Of a stretch of DNA of 58,672 bases, positions 17,526-26,873 are shown piece after piece. The translations under genes and the position numbers were made by a program. The DNA lies in contig NZ_JSBW02000014.1 in NCBI RefSeq assembly GCF_000772705.2, positions 1 to 58,672 on the forward strand, written 5' to 3'. Source of the stretch: Xanthomonas vasicola. Lineage in GTDB: Bacteria; Pseudomonadota; Gammaproteobacteria; Xanthomonadales; Xanthomonadaceae. The notes beneath the pieces were generated by a model. It ran no database searches. It was not told where the DNA came from and worked only from the letters and a program-made list of their open reading frames with translations. Position 1 is the stretch's first letter. Each line of letters opens with the position of its first letter.

Positions 17526-18234
17526 CGCTGCTGTCGCCTGCGCCAGGCGCTTCGGCCGCATCCAGCTGCGCCAGCCGGTAGCCGAGCCGGGGCAAGGTGT
17601 GGATCAGTTTTTCTGCGAACGGGCCATCAACGCTGCGGCGTAGCTCGTAGATGTGCGAACGCAGCATGTCGCCGTCGGGCGGGTCGTCGCCCCACAGCGA
17701 TTGCTCCAGGCGTTGCCGCGTCACCGCCGCCGGGCTGTCCTGCATCAGCACTTCCAGCAACTTGCGGCAGGCCGGGTACAGATGCAGCACCTGGCCGGCG
17801 CGGGTGGCTTCCAGCGTGGCCAGGTCCAGGCGCAGGTCGGCCACTTGCAGCAGCTTGCCGCGCCGACGGCCATGTGCGCGCGCCAACAAGGCTTCGATGC
17901 GCACTTCCAGCTCGGGTAGCGCGAACGGTTTGGTCAGGTAGTCGTCGGCGCCAGCGCGAAAGCCGGCGATCTTGTCCGGCAGTTCATCGCGCGCGGTGAG
18001 CATGATCACCGGCAACTCGGATTGGTGCTGTTCGCGTAGGCGGCGCAGCACTTCCGGCCCGTCCATGCGCGGCATCATCCAGTCCAGGATCAGCGCATCG
18101 TAGTGCTGGGTGGTGGCCAGGTGCAGGCCGGTGATGCCATCGGGCGCGGCGTCCAGGGTATGTCCGCGCGCTTCGAAGTACTCGAACAGGTTGGCAACCA
18201 TATTGCGGTTGTCTTCAATGACCAGCAGCCGCAT
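17518..18234 (-). CDS. colR: OmpR-family response regulator, ColR/VgrR-like
   Basis: A 238-residue regulator: receiver domain (MRLLVIEDNRNMVANLFEYF, phospho-Asp in YDALILDWMMPRMDG, Lys in YLTKPFAL) and a C-terminal winged helix (RQRLEQSLWGDDPPDGDMLR, then LIHTLPRLGYRLA). The segment WGDDPPDGDMLRSHIYELR closely resembles ColR of pseudomonads. The ATG at 18234 is chosen because the receiver starts there. ColR is known to control eptA-type lipid A modification genes, and such genes lie divergently a few kilobases away. Confidence 0.9.
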   Translation of the reverse strand: MRLLVIEDNRNMVANLFEYFEARGHTLDAAPDGITGLHLATTQHYDALILDWMMPRMDGPEVLRRLREQHQSELPVIMLTARDELPDKIAGFRAGADDYLTKPFALPELEVRIEALLARAHGRRRGKLLQVADLRLDLATLEATRAGQVLHLYPACRKLLEVLMQDSPAAVTRQRLEQSLWGDDPPDGDMLRSHIYELRRSVDGPFAEKLIHTLPRLGYRLAQLDAAEAPGAGDSSDV

Positions 18235-18458
18235 GAGCGGGGTTCCAGGGCGGCCAGGCAGGCACAGTGTGCGCATCCTAACCGAGGCCAGCCAAACACA
18301 GCCGGTATCGCCGGTGCGGCCTTCCAATCGGTTGCGCTCCAATCCCCCGCACAACTGCGATGCCTGCGCTGCCCACTTCGATGCGGCGCACTTTGTTCCG
18401 ACAAATTTCCGACCCACTTGCCAGATAGTGTCTGCCCGCATTTACTCAGGGCGTGCGC

Positions 18459-20186
18459 GTGTCGCCTGCCATCTCTGCTTCCCCATCCCGCCAGCGCGCG
18501 CTGCTGGCCGCACTGCTTTTGATTCTCGTCAGCCTGCTGGCCGGCCTTGGCATGCGCCAGCCCAACCCGCCAGACGAACCGCGCTTCGTGCTGGCTGCGC
18601 GCACCATGGTCGAGACCGGTCAGTGGCTGTTGCCGCACCGTGGCAGCGAGTTGTACGCTGAAAAGCCACCGGTGTTCATGTGGTTGCAGGCTGCGACCTA
18701 CGCGGTGATACCGCACTGGCCGGTGGCCTTCCTGCTGCCGTCGCTGCTGGCCGCGCTGGCCACGTTGTGGCTGACCTGGGATATCGCGTGCCGGCTGTGG
18801 AATCGGCGCATGGCGGCCTATGCGGTGCTGGCCTTGTTCACGGTGCTGCAGTTCGGCCTGATGGCCAAGCGCGCGCAGATCGATATGGTGCTGGTGGCGC
18901 TGACTACCCTGTCGTTGTGGGGAATGTTGCGACACCTGCTGCGCGGGCCGGACTGGCGCGCCTGGACGCTGGGCCTGTTTGCCGCGGGTGTCGGCACGGT
19001 GACCAAGGGCGTCGGCTTTCTGCCGCTGCTGCTGTTGCTGCCGTGGATGGCGCTGCGACCCACACACGTGAGCGTGCTGCCGGCGCGTGCGCAGGCAGCA
19101 CGTAGCTGGTTGCTGGTGCTGCCGGCCTTCGTGGCAGGCACCGCGGTGTGGTTGGGGCCGCTGTGTATTGCACTGCTGCACAGCGACAACCCACAGCTGC
19201 ATGCCTACGCGCACGAGCTGTTGTTCAAGCAGACCGGCACGCGCTATGCGCACGCCTGGCATCACGTCAAACCGACCTGGTACTACCTGCAGGTGATCGC
19301 CACGTTGTGGTTGCCGGGCTGCCTGTTGTTACCGTGGTTGCTGCCGGCCTGGTGGCGGCGGCTACGGCGCGGCGACCCCCGCTATCTGCTGCTGCTTGCC
19401 TGGAGCGTGTTGGTGCTGCTGTTCTTCAGCGCCAGCCCGGGCAAGCGAGAGGTCTACATCTTCCCGATGCTGCCGGCGCTGTGCATTGCCGCGGCGCCAT
19501 TGCTGGCCGGGCTGTTGCGCCGGCGCGGCGTGCGAATGCTGCTGACCGGGTATGTGCTGCTGCTTGCCGTCGCCGGTTTCGCGCTGGGCGCCGGCATTGC
19601 GCTGCATCTGTACTGGGCCGAAAACACCGCAGTGAAGCGCGGCATGGAGCTCGCCTCGCTGCAGTCCGTGGGCATTTGGTTGATCGGCCTGGGCGCGGTC
19701 GGCCTGGCCGCCACTGCATGGTCGCGCGGCAAACGCGCTGGCACCGCATTAGTGGTGATGACCGCCGCGTTGTGGACGGTGTATGGCCTGGGCTTGATGC
19801 CGGCGCTGGATCCGTACAGTTCGTCCGCACGGTTGATGCAGCGGGTGGGCCAGCGCATCGGCCCGGACGCAGAACTGGGCATGCTGGCCTGGCGCGAACA
19901 GAACCTGCTGCAGGCCGATCGTCCGGTCACCGACTTCGGCTTCAAGGCGAGCTGGAGGGACCAATGGGCCAAGGCCGGCCCGTGGCTCGCGCAATCGCCG
20001 CACACCCGCTGGCTGTTCGTGCTCAAAGAAGCGGTACCGGCATGTATCGATCCGGCGCAACGCATCGATATCGGCGAGTCCAATCGCAACCAATGGGAAT
20101 TGCTGCCGGGCACGGCATGGCATGCCGGTTGCATCTCCACTGCGTCCGACGCCGAACAAACCGGTAGCGAAGGCGATGCAGACTGA
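18459..20186 (+). CDS. ArnT-like lipid-linked sugar transferase (PMT family membrane protein)
   Basis: A 575-residue integral membrane protein with about 12-13 helices. It has the GT-C/PMT acidic motif in the first loop (NPPDEPRFVLAARTM), EKPPVFMWLQA, and the ArnT-type segment SASPGKREVYIFPMLPALC. ArnT transfers 4-amino-arabinose to lipid A; whether this protein uses that sugar is not shown. The two GTG codons at 18453 and 18459 are both possible; the second has better spacing from the upstream AGG. It is followed at 100 bases by the PAP2 and EptA genes and is divergent from colRS. Confidence 0.85.
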   Translation: MSPAISASPSRQRALLAALLLILVSLLAGLGMRQPNPPDEPRFVLAARTMVETGQWLLPHRGSELYAEKPPVFMWLQAATYAVIPHWPVAFLLPSLLAALATLWLTWDIACRLWNRRMAAYAVLALFTVLQFGLMAKRAQIDMVLVALTTLSLWGMLRHLLRGPDWRAWTLGLFAAGVGTVTKGVGFLPLLLLLPWMALRPTHVSVLPARAQAARSWLLVLPAFVAGTAVWLGPLCIALLHSDNPQLHAYAHELLFKQTGTRYAHAWHHVKPTWYYLQVIATLWLPGCLLLPWLLPAWWRRLRRGDPRYLLLLAWSVLVLLFFSASPGKREVYIFPMLPALCIAAAPLLAGLLRRRGVRMLLTGYVLLLAVAGFALGAGIALHLYWAENTAVKRGMELASLQSVGIWLIGLGAVGLAATAWSRGKRAGTALVVMTAALWTVYGLGLMPALDPYSSSARLMQRVGQRIGPDAELGMLAWREQNLLQADRPVTDFGFKASWRDQWAKAGPWLAQSPHTRWLFVLKEAVPACIDPAQRIDIGESNRNQWELLPGTAWHAGCISTASDAEQTGSEGDAD

Positions 20187-20285
20187 ATGCTTGGTGCCGG
20201 GTTAACGGCCGAGCAACCCCGGTCCGACCGCTTTCCGACATCCGGGTTTCGAAGATGTCGGGCATTGACACAGGCCGACATCTTA

Positions 20286-21050
20286 ATGACAACGTTTCCC
20301 AGCCACGCGCCGACCGTGGCGCATACCGCCAACGGCATGGAGACGCACTTCTTTGTGCGCCATCTGTGGCTGCCCATGGCCTGCGTCCTGTTGGCAAGCG
20401 CGTTGCTGATGGGCGCCGGTGGCGACCAATGGGTTGCCGATGCGCTGTATCGGCTGGAAGGCGGGCACTGGCTACTCAAGGACCACTGGTTCACCAGTGT
20501 CGTGATCCACCACGTGGGTAAATGGTTGAGCACGGCAGCCGGGGTCGGCGTTCTGGTGCTGGCTATTGTTGCCTGGTGCAGGCCACGCCTGAAGGTGTTG
20601 CGCTGGCCGCTGACTTACTTGGCCGCCTCCGTCGCACTGGCGACCTCGCTGGTGTCGCTGCTCAAGTCGTGGACGGCGATGGATTGCCCGTGGGATCTGA
20701 GCCGCTATGGCGGTACGCAAGCGATGATCGGGCTATTCGAATCGCGCCATGGCATTACCGCGTCTGGTTGTTTTCCTGCCGGCCATGCCAGTGCCGGTTA
20801 TGCGTGGGTAGCGCTGTATTTTTGTGCGCTAGCGCTCGGTCCTGCATGGCGGTTCGCAGGTTTGTTTACAGGCTTGGCAGCAGGTCTCATTTTCGGTGTT
20901 GCACAACAACTGCGCGGCGCGCATTTTCTCTCGCACGACCTGTGGTCGCTGGCAGTGTGCTGGGTGAGCGCACTTGCACTGTACTGCGTGATGCTGCAAA
21001 GGCCGCGTCGCGCACCTGGCGTGACGTTGCTCTCGGGGGATGCTGCATGA
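20286..21050 (+). CDS. PAP2-family phosphatase, lipid A-type
   Basis: A 254-residue membrane protein with about six helices and the three PAP2 signature regions: KSWTAMDCPWDLSRYGG, CFPAGHASAGYAW and QLRGAHFLSHDLWS (catalytic His and Asp). PAP2 enzymes remove phosphate from lipid substrates such as lipid A or undecaprenyl pyrophosphate. Overlap with the EptA-like gene (ATGA at 21047) suggests they act together, for example removing a lipid A phosphate or recycling lipid products; that is inference. The ATG at 20286 is preferred over a longer frame. Confidence 0.9.
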   Translation: MTTFPSHAPTVAHTANGMETHFFVRHLWLPMACVLLASALLMGAGGDQWVADALYRLEGGHWLLKDHWFTSVVIHHVGKWLSTAAGVGVLVLAIVAWCRPRLKVLRWPLTYLAASVALATSLVSLLKSWTAMDCPWDLSRYGGTQAMIGLFESRHGITASGCFPAGHASAGYAWVALYFCALALGPAWRFAGLFTGLAAGLIFGVAQQLRGAHFLSHDLWSLAVCWVSALALYCVMLQRPRRAPGVTLLSGDAA

Positions 21051-22714
21051 GTACCTGGTTGCCGGAACCGCGCACGCGCAGTGGCCTGCGCGCGCTGACA
21101 TGGAGTACGCGGCCGACGGTGTCGACCGAAGCGCTGGTGCTGCTTTCGAGCCTGTTTTTCGCGTTGGTGTGCAATCAGTTGTTCTGGCGCACGGCCATGG
21201 CCACGCATCCGGGCAGCATTGGGTTTGCGATCTCGTTGATGGCGCTGCTGGTGGCCGTGCATGCGCTGCTGTTGGGCGTTTTGGTCTGGCGCTGGAATGC
21301 AAAGCCGCTGCTGACGCTGTTGCTGTTCACCACCGCCCTGGCCGCGCACTACATGGACAGCTATAACGTCTATCTGGATGCGGACATGCTGCGCAATGTG
21401 CTGCATACCGATCACAAGGAATCGCGTGAGTTGCTCACGCCCGGCCTGATCCTGCCGCTGCTGTGCTACTTCCTGATCCCGACCGCACTGCTATGGCGCA
21501 CACGTCTGCGCGCGTACAGCGTGGGCAAGGCGTTCCTGGTGCGGGTGGGCTTTCTGCTGGCCGTGGCGCTGGTAGGTGCCGCAGGCACCATGCTGTCGTC
21601 GCAGGATATTTCTGCGTTGATGCGCAACCACCGCGAAGTGCGTTACCTGGCCACGCCGATCAACTACATCGTGGCACTGCGGCAGAATCTCAAATCCGAT
21701 TCGCCGATGAAGCGTGCCCCCAAACAGCCGATCGAACACGACGCCATGGCCACGCCGCGTGCGCCGGGCAGCCGCCCGCGCCTGTTGCTGGTGGTGTTGG
21801 GTGAAACCGCACGTGCGCAGAACTGGGGCCTCAATGGCTACGCCCGTCAGACCACGCCGAAGCTAGCACAGGCCGGGGTGATCAATTTCCCGGACATGCA
21901 TTCGTGCGGCACTAGCACAGAAGTGTCGGTGCCGTGCATGTTCTCACCGTACGGCCGTCGCGATTACAACGAGGACATGATCCGTGGCCATCAGTCGTTC
22001 CTGCATGTACTGGAACACGCCGGTATTTCGACGCTATGGCGCGACAACCAGTCTGGCTGCAAGGGCGTGTGCGACGGGTTGGAGCTCCAGAAGCTGGACG
22101 ATGCCACCACGCAGGGCCTGTGCGCCGATGGCCGCTGCATGGACGAGATTTTGCTGAGCGATCTGGCTGCGCAGGTGCGGGCAAAGCCCGGCGACCGCGT
22201 CGTGGTGCTGCATCAACTGGGCAGCCACGGACCGAGTTACTTCGAACGTTACCCGGCGCAGTTCGAACGCTTCAAGCCCGTCTGCAAGACCGCAGACCTG
22301 GGCAGCTGCAGCCGCCAGGACATCGTCAACGCCTACGACAATTCGCTCCTGTACACCGACCATTTCCTCAATCAGGCCATCCATGCGCTGCGCGGCCTGC
22401 CGGACTACGACACGGCGATGATCTATCTCTCCGATCACGGCGAATCGCTCGGCGAAAAGGGCCTGTACCTGCATGGCGTGCCGTATGCCATCGCGCCAAA
22501 CGAGCAGACCCACGTGCCGATGGTGATGTGGTTCTCGCCGGAGTTCGCGCGCGATCGCGGGCTGGATGAAGCCTGCCTGCGCCACCGTGCAGGGCAATAC
22601 ACCGATCAGGATGCGCTGTTCCCATCGGTGCTGGGATTGATGCAGGTCAAGACCAGCGTCTACGCACCCGAGCGCGATCTGTTCGCCAAGTGCACCGGCA
22701 CGACGTTGCACTGA
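21047..22714 (+). CDS. eptA: phosphoethanolamine-lipid A transferase (EptA-like)
   Basis: A 555-residue protein with five N-terminal membrane helices (to about residue 195) and a periplasmic alkaline-phosphatase-like domain. It shows the nucleophile motif SCGTSTEVSVPCMFS (Thr291), LLVVLGETARAQNWGLNGY and YLSDHGESLGEKGLYLHG (zinc ligands). Several cysteines typical of EptA disulfides are present. It transfers phosphoethanolamine to lipid A, lowering negative surface charge and sensitivity to cationic peptides. Translationally coupled to the PAP2 gene. Control by the nearby ColRS-like pair is likely from precedent but not shown here. Confidence 0.92.
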   Translation: MSTWLPEPRTRSGLRALTWSTRPTVSTEALVLLSSLFFALVCNQLFWRTAMATHPGSIGFAISLMALLVAVHALLLGVLVWRWNAKPLLTLLLFTTALAAHYMDSYNVYLDADMLRNVLHTDHKESRELLTPGLILPLLCYFLIPTALLWRTRLRAYSVGKAFLVRVGFLLAVALVGAAGTMLSSQDISALMRNHREVRYLATPINYIVALRQNLKSDSPMKRAPKQPIEHDAMATPRAPGSRPRLLLVVLGETARAQNWGLNGYARQTTPKLAQAGVINFPDMHSCGTSTEVSVPCMFSPYGRRDYNEDMIRGHQSFLHVLEHAGISTLWRDNQSGCKGVCDGLELQKLDDATTQGLCADGRCMDEILLSDLAAQVRAKPGDRVVVLHQLGSHGPSYFERYPAQFERFKPVCKTADLGSCSRQDIVNAYDNSLLYTDHFLNQAIHALRGLPDYDTAMIYLSDHGESLGEKGLYLHGVPYAIAPNEQTHVPMVMWFSPEFARDRGLDEACLRHRAGQYTDQDALFPSVLGLMQVKTSVYAPERDLFAKCTGTTLH

Positions 22715-22825
22715 TTGGCAGCGCCTGCCACAAAGCCCGCACCAGTGGATGCGTGGCGGGCGTTGCCCTTGCCCTGAAACCCGGCGCGCTCTAGCCTTCG
22801 CCGGACTTCACTGCAAGGACCACCC

Positions 22826-24844
22826 GTGAATCCTCGTTTGCTGTTGCTGGCGTTGGCCGTGGCTGCCGGCACCCTGAGCTTGTCGGCCTGCCGCCGGGAT
22901 GCGGCACCGCCGGCCAAACCTGTCGCAACCAAGACCGCGCCGGAGGAAAGCGCCGACCAGTTCGTTGCGCGTATCAGCGCCGACTACAAGGCAGCCTATC
23001 CGGAAACCACCGCCGCGCAGTGGCTTTCGTCGACCTATATCAACAGCGATTCGCAATTGCTTGCGGCCAAGGCCAACGAGCGCTCGCTGGCGCAGTTGGA
23101 TCGCTGGATCGAACAATCCAAGCAGTACGTCGGCACACCGATGTCGGCCGACAGCGCGCGTGCGCTGCAGTTGCTGAAATTGATGAGCGCCCTGCCCGCA
23201 CCGCGTGACCCGGCCAAACTGGCCGAACTCACCCGCATCGCCGCCAAGATGGAAGGCGACTACGGCGCCGGCAGTTACTGCGTGGGCGACGGCGAGCAGC
23301 GCCGCTGCCGCCAGCTCGGTGAGTTGGAGCAAGTGCTGGCCAGCAGCCGCGACTACAACGAACAACTCGACGCATGGAAGGGCTGGCACAGCACCGCACA
23401 GCCGATGCGCAAGGATTATCAACGCTTTGTCGAGCTCGCCAACGAAGGCGCGCGCGGACTCGGCTTCGCCGACGTCGGGGTGCTCTGGCGCAGCGGCTAC
23501 GACATGCCGCCGGCGCAACTGGCCAGCGAAACTGATCGTTTGTGGGAACAGGTCAAACCGCTGTACACGCAGTTGCAGTGCTATGCGCGCGGCAAACTCG
23601 ATACGCAATACGGCAAGGACAAGGGCGAGGTCGCCGGCGGCCTGTTGCCGGCGCATCTGATGGGCAATATGTGGCAGCAGGACTGGAGCAATCTGTGGGA
23701 TCTGCTGCAGCCCTACCCCGGTGCCGGCGATCTGGACATCACCTCGGCGCTGGAAAAGCAGTATCAGGGCAACCTCACTGCGGTGCTGGCACGCAACACC
23801 GGCGGCGATGGAGGCGCGGCCGCACGCTTCAACGCCGAACGCGAAGCGCAACTGCGCACCGCCAAACAGATGACCGAGCGCGCGCAGGATTTCTACACCT
23901 CGCTCGGCATGCCCAAACTGCCGGACACCTATTGGCAGCGCTCGCAGTTCATCAAACCGCTGGACCGCGATGTGGTCTGCCACGCCAGTGCCTGGGACAT
24001 GAACATGGGCGGCGAACCAAACCAGAACATCGATGCGGACGTGCGCACCAAGATGTGCATTAAACCCACCGAAGAAGACTTCACCACCATCTACCACGAG
24101 TTGGGCCACATCTATTACGACCTGGCCTATAACCCGTTGCCGCCGCTGTTCCAGAACGGCGCCAACGATGGGTTTCACGAAGCGATCGGCGACACCATCG
24201 TGCTGGCGATGACGCCCAAGTATCTGCAGTCGATCGGCTTGGTGGGCGAACAACAAACCGGCCGTGAGTCGTTGATCAATTCGCAGATGCGCATGGCGCT
24301 GAGCAAGGTGGCGTTCCTGCCGTTCGGCCTGATGATCGACCGCTGGCGCTGGGGCGTGTTCGACGGCTCGATCACGCCCGAGCATTACAACCAGGCCTGG
24401 TGGGAACTGAAAGCCAAGTATCAGGGCGTGGCGCCGGTGAGCGCACGCGGCGAAGACTTCTTCGACCCCGGCGCCAAGTACCACGTGCCCGGCAATACAC
24501 CGTACACGCGCTATTTTTTGGCGCATATCCTGCAATTTCAGTTCTATAAAGGCTTGTGCCAGGCCGCCGGGCATCAAGGCCCGCTGTACGAATGCAGCTT
24601 CTACGGCAATAAGGACGCCGGGCAAAAGTTCTGGTCGATGCTGCAGCGTGGCTCCAGCCAACCGTGGCAGACCACGTTGAAGGAACTCACCGGCAGCGAC
24701 AAGCTCGACGCCGGCCCGATGCTGGAGTATTTCGCGCCGATGAGCGAATGGCTGAAGCAGCAGAATCAGGGGCAGATGTGTGGATGGCAGGCAACCGCTG
24801 CCACTCCAGCTACCGCGACAACTGCAGCTGCTGCAGCGCGGTGA
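22826..24844 (+). CDS. M2-family peptidyl-dipeptidase (angiotensin-converting enzyme homologue), lipoprotein
   Basis: A 672-residue protein with a lipoprotein signal (lipobox LSAC near residue 22). The mature part is an ACE-like M2 zinc peptidase: TTIYHELGHIYYDLAYNPLP with zinc His424 and His428 and catalytic Glu425, then GFHEAIGDTI with the third ligand Glu452, and a late YTRYFLAHILQFQFYKG segment. Full-length single-domain bacterial ACE homologues are known from Xanthomonas. It releases C-terminal dipeptides, probably in the periplasm or at the outer membrane. Monocistronic, ending in a hairpin. Confidence 0.92.
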   Translation: MNPRLLLLALAVAAGTLSLSACRRDAAPPAKPVATKTAPEESADQFVARISADYKAAYPETTAAQWLSSTYINSDSQLLAAKANERSLAQLDRWIEQSKQYVGTPMSADSARALQLLKLMSALPAPRDPAKLAELTRIAAKMEGDYGAGSYCVGDGEQRRCRQLGELEQVLASSRDYNEQLDAWKGWHSTAQPMRKDYQRFVELANEGARGLGFADVGVLWRSGYDMPPAQLASETDRLWEQVKPLYTQLQCYARGKLDTQYGKDKGEVAGGLLPAHLMGNMWQQDWSNLWDLLQPYPGAGDLDITSALEKQYQGNLTAVLARNTGGDGGAAARFNAEREAQLRTAKQMTERAQDFYTSLGMPKLPDTYWQRSQFIKPLDRDVVCHASAWDMNMGGEPNQNIDADVRTKMCIKPTEEDFTTIYHELGHIYYDLAYNPLPPLFQNGANDGFHEAIGDTIVLAMTPKYLQSIGLVGEQQTGRESLINSQMRMALSKVAFLPFGLMIDRWRWGVFDGSITPEHYNQAWWELKAKYQGVAPVSARGEDFFDPGAKYHVPGNTPYTRYFLAHILQFQFYKGLCQAAGHQGPLYECSFYGNKDAGQKFWSMLQRGSSQPWQTTLKELTGSDKLDAGPMLEYFAPMSEWLKQQNQGQMCGWQATAATPATATTAAAAAR

Positions 24845-24856
24845 CATATATTGCTT

Positions 24857-24885
24857 ATGTCATTGCCGGATCGCGGCAATGACAT
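24857..24885. terminator. inverted repeat between convergent genes
   Basis: A perfect 12-base-pair stem (ATGTCATTGCCG with CGGCAATGACAT) and a 5-base loop lies between the M2 peptidase stop and the convergent gene ending at 24922. Its symmetry and place suggest a bidirectional terminator, although no T-run follows. Confidence 0.55.
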
Positions 24886-24921
24886 GACGCCCTGCTGCTA
24901 AACGCGCGTCTGCAACCAAGC

Positions 24922-25326
24922 TCAATTGAGCTTGGCGCCCCCCTGCAGCCTTTCGCTCAACCTGGTCTTGAATTGCTCGAACTCCATGCCGTCGGCACGG
25001 GCTTCGGCGTGCGCGGCGTCCTTGAGCGCGTCCGAGTAGGTCAGCCGGACCGGTGTGCCCTGGCGCTCGTGCAACTCGGCGGCGCGCATGATCAGCGCCA
25101 GCACCTGCGCGGCGCTGGTGCTTTCGCCGGCGATGCGGCCATCCATGCCCAGCACCCATTCGCCGTCGCGGCGGACGATGCCGGCCAATAGCGTGCGTTG
25201 CTGGTCGCGGAGCTCGGCATGCGGCTCGATCAGGGAGACCGGCGCAGGATTGGCGGCGGCCTGGTTGCGCTGGCGCTCGGCGGCGCGCTTGCGGGCATCA
25301 CGGCGCAACTTGGAATCGGTGGACAT
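24922..25326 (-). CDS. conserved hypothetical protein
   Basis: A 134-residue soluble protein with a strongly basic N-terminal stretch (MSTDSKLRRDARKRAAERQR) and a middle part (LLAGIVRRDGEWVLGMDGRI) that looks structured. No family recognised. It ends convergently to the M2 peptidase and starts 16 bases after the stop of the drug transporter gene upstream on the same strand, so the two may be one transcript. Confidence 0.75.
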   Translation of the reverse strand: MSTDSKLRRDARKRAAERQRNQAAANPAPVSLIEPHAELRDQQRTLLAGIVRRDGEWVLGMDGRIAGESTSAAQVLALIMRAAELHERQGTPVRLTYSDALKDAAHAEARADGMEFEQFKTRLSERLQGGAKLN

Positions 25327-25342
25327 GCAGGCTCCCGTGAGG

Positions 25343-26596
25343 TCAGAGGTGGTCGGCCGGCTCCAGAGGCACTGCCTCGGTGGCCTGGCGGTGCCGTAAC
25401 CGGCGGCCGCTGCGGCGCTCCCAGCGCCAGAATAGCCAGCCCAGCAAGAAAAAGCCGGTCATGCCGATCGCCAGATGCTGGGGGTGTTCACTCAGCAGCG
25501 GCGACAACACCCCGGCTACCACCGTATTGGTCATCAACTGGGTGAAGGCCTGCAGCGAGGACGCCAGGCCGCGCTGCTGCGGGTACATGTCCAGCACCGC
25601 CAGCGCCAGGATCGGGAAGATCACCGCCATGCCCATGCCCGCCAGGAAGATCGGCAGCACCGCCCACGGCAAGGCGATCTGCGCCACCGCAAATGTGTAG
25701 GCCAGATTGACCAGCGCCGCCACACCGCAGCAGATGAAGCCGATGCGGACCTGCCGCACCGGATCCATGCGCCCGGCCATGCGCCCGGACAGGAACGAGC
25801 CCAGCGTCATGCCGCCGATGGTGGGAATGAACAGCCAGGCGAAGTCGCCTTCGCCCAACTTCAGGTGCTGCATGATCAGCACTGGCGCCGAGGCGATGTA
25901 TAGGAAGATGCCGGCGAAATTGAACGACCCCGCCGCAGCCAGGCGCTGGAAGCGCGGGTTGAAGCCGATGCGCACATAGTCCTGCAGCAGTCGCTTGAAT
26001 TGCAGCGGTGTGCGCGCTTCCACCGGGTGGGTCTCCGGCAGCCAGATCAGGGTGGCGACCAGCAGCACCAGGCCGACCACCACCAGAAACCAGAAGATCA
26101 ACGGCCAGCCGGCGCCACTGAGCAGGATCCAGCCGCCAATGATCGGCGCGATGGCCGGCGCAATGCCGAAGATCATCGACACCTGGCTCATCAGCCGCTG
26201 CGCATCCGGCCCATTGAACAGGTCGCGAATGACTGCACGCCCGACGATCATGCCCACGCCGGCCGACAGGCCCTGCAGCGCGCGGAACGCCAGCAGCGTG
26301 GGCAAGTCTTGCGACAGCGCACATCCGACCGAGCCGGCGATAAACAACGCCAGCCCGCCCAGCATCACCCGCTTGCGGCCCCAGGCATCGGACAACGGCC
26401 CATGCGCGATGCTCATCAGGCCGTAGGCCAGCAGATAGACGCTGACGGTCTGCTGGATCGCCACTTGGTCCACCGCCAGGCTGCGGCTGAGCTGGGAGAG
26501 CGCCGGGAAGATGGTGTCGATCGCAAACGGGCCGAACATCGACAGCCCGGCAAGCAGCAGCGCCATGCGACGGGAGGTGGGAACAGCAGAAGTCAT
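25343..26596 (-). CDS. MFS transporter, Bcr/CflA drug-resistance type
   Basis: A 417-residue, 12-helix transporter with motif A (GPLSDAWGRKRVMLGGLALF), the DHA1 motif around PAIAPIIGGWIL and a basic C-terminal tail. It exports drugs such as bicyclomycin or chloramphenicol in relatives. The ATG at 26596 removes an implausible 26-residue extension. It borders the rax cluster; an MFS gene in this position is the usual flank of raxSTAB in Xanthomonas. Confidence 0.92.
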   Translation of the reverse strand: MTSAVPTSRRMALLLAGLSMFGPFAIDTIFPALSQLSRSLAVDQVAIQQTVSVYLLAYGLMSIAHGPLSDAWGRKRVMLGGLALFIAGSVGCALSQDLPTLLAFRALQGLSAGVGMIVGRAVIRDLFNGPDAQRLMSQVSMIFGIAPAIAPIIGGWILLSGAGWPLIFWFLVVVGLVLLVATLIWLPETHPVEARTPLQFKRLLQDYVRIGFNPRFQRLAAAGSFNFAGIFLYIASAPVLIMQHLKLGEGDFAWLFIPTIGGMTLGSFLSGRMAGRMDPVRQVRIGFICCGVAALVNLAYTFAVAQIALPWAVLPIFLAGMGMAVIFPILALAVLDMYPQQRGLASSLQAFTQLMTNTVVAGVLSPLLSEHPQHLAIGMTGFFLLGWLFWRWERRSGRRLRHRQATEAVPLEPADHL

Positions 26597-26873
26597 GCGC
26601 AGGGTATCCGGACGATTCCCCAACGCGCAGGCACCTTTAGCAGTGGCCAGGCAAACGACCGCAGCGGCGAGCATGGGGGCAAATGATCCGACACTTTACG
26701 CCAACTGCCCAGATGTTCGGCCAGCGCCGGAGCGCACGCGCGGCATACAGACACCGGATCGCTGTCGGGGTCGCTTGGTGCCAGCACGGTATTTTCGTCC
26801 CGCCCAACCAAGCGGCCAGGCGCGCAGGCAAGGACACACCGGCCCTGCTCGGCGCCAGCGGCGAACGCCGCGA

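Noticed and set aside
18090..19265. 391-residue minus-strand frame across the colR/ArnT junction
   Set aside because: Gln/His/Arg-rich shadow overlapping two well-supported genes on both strands.
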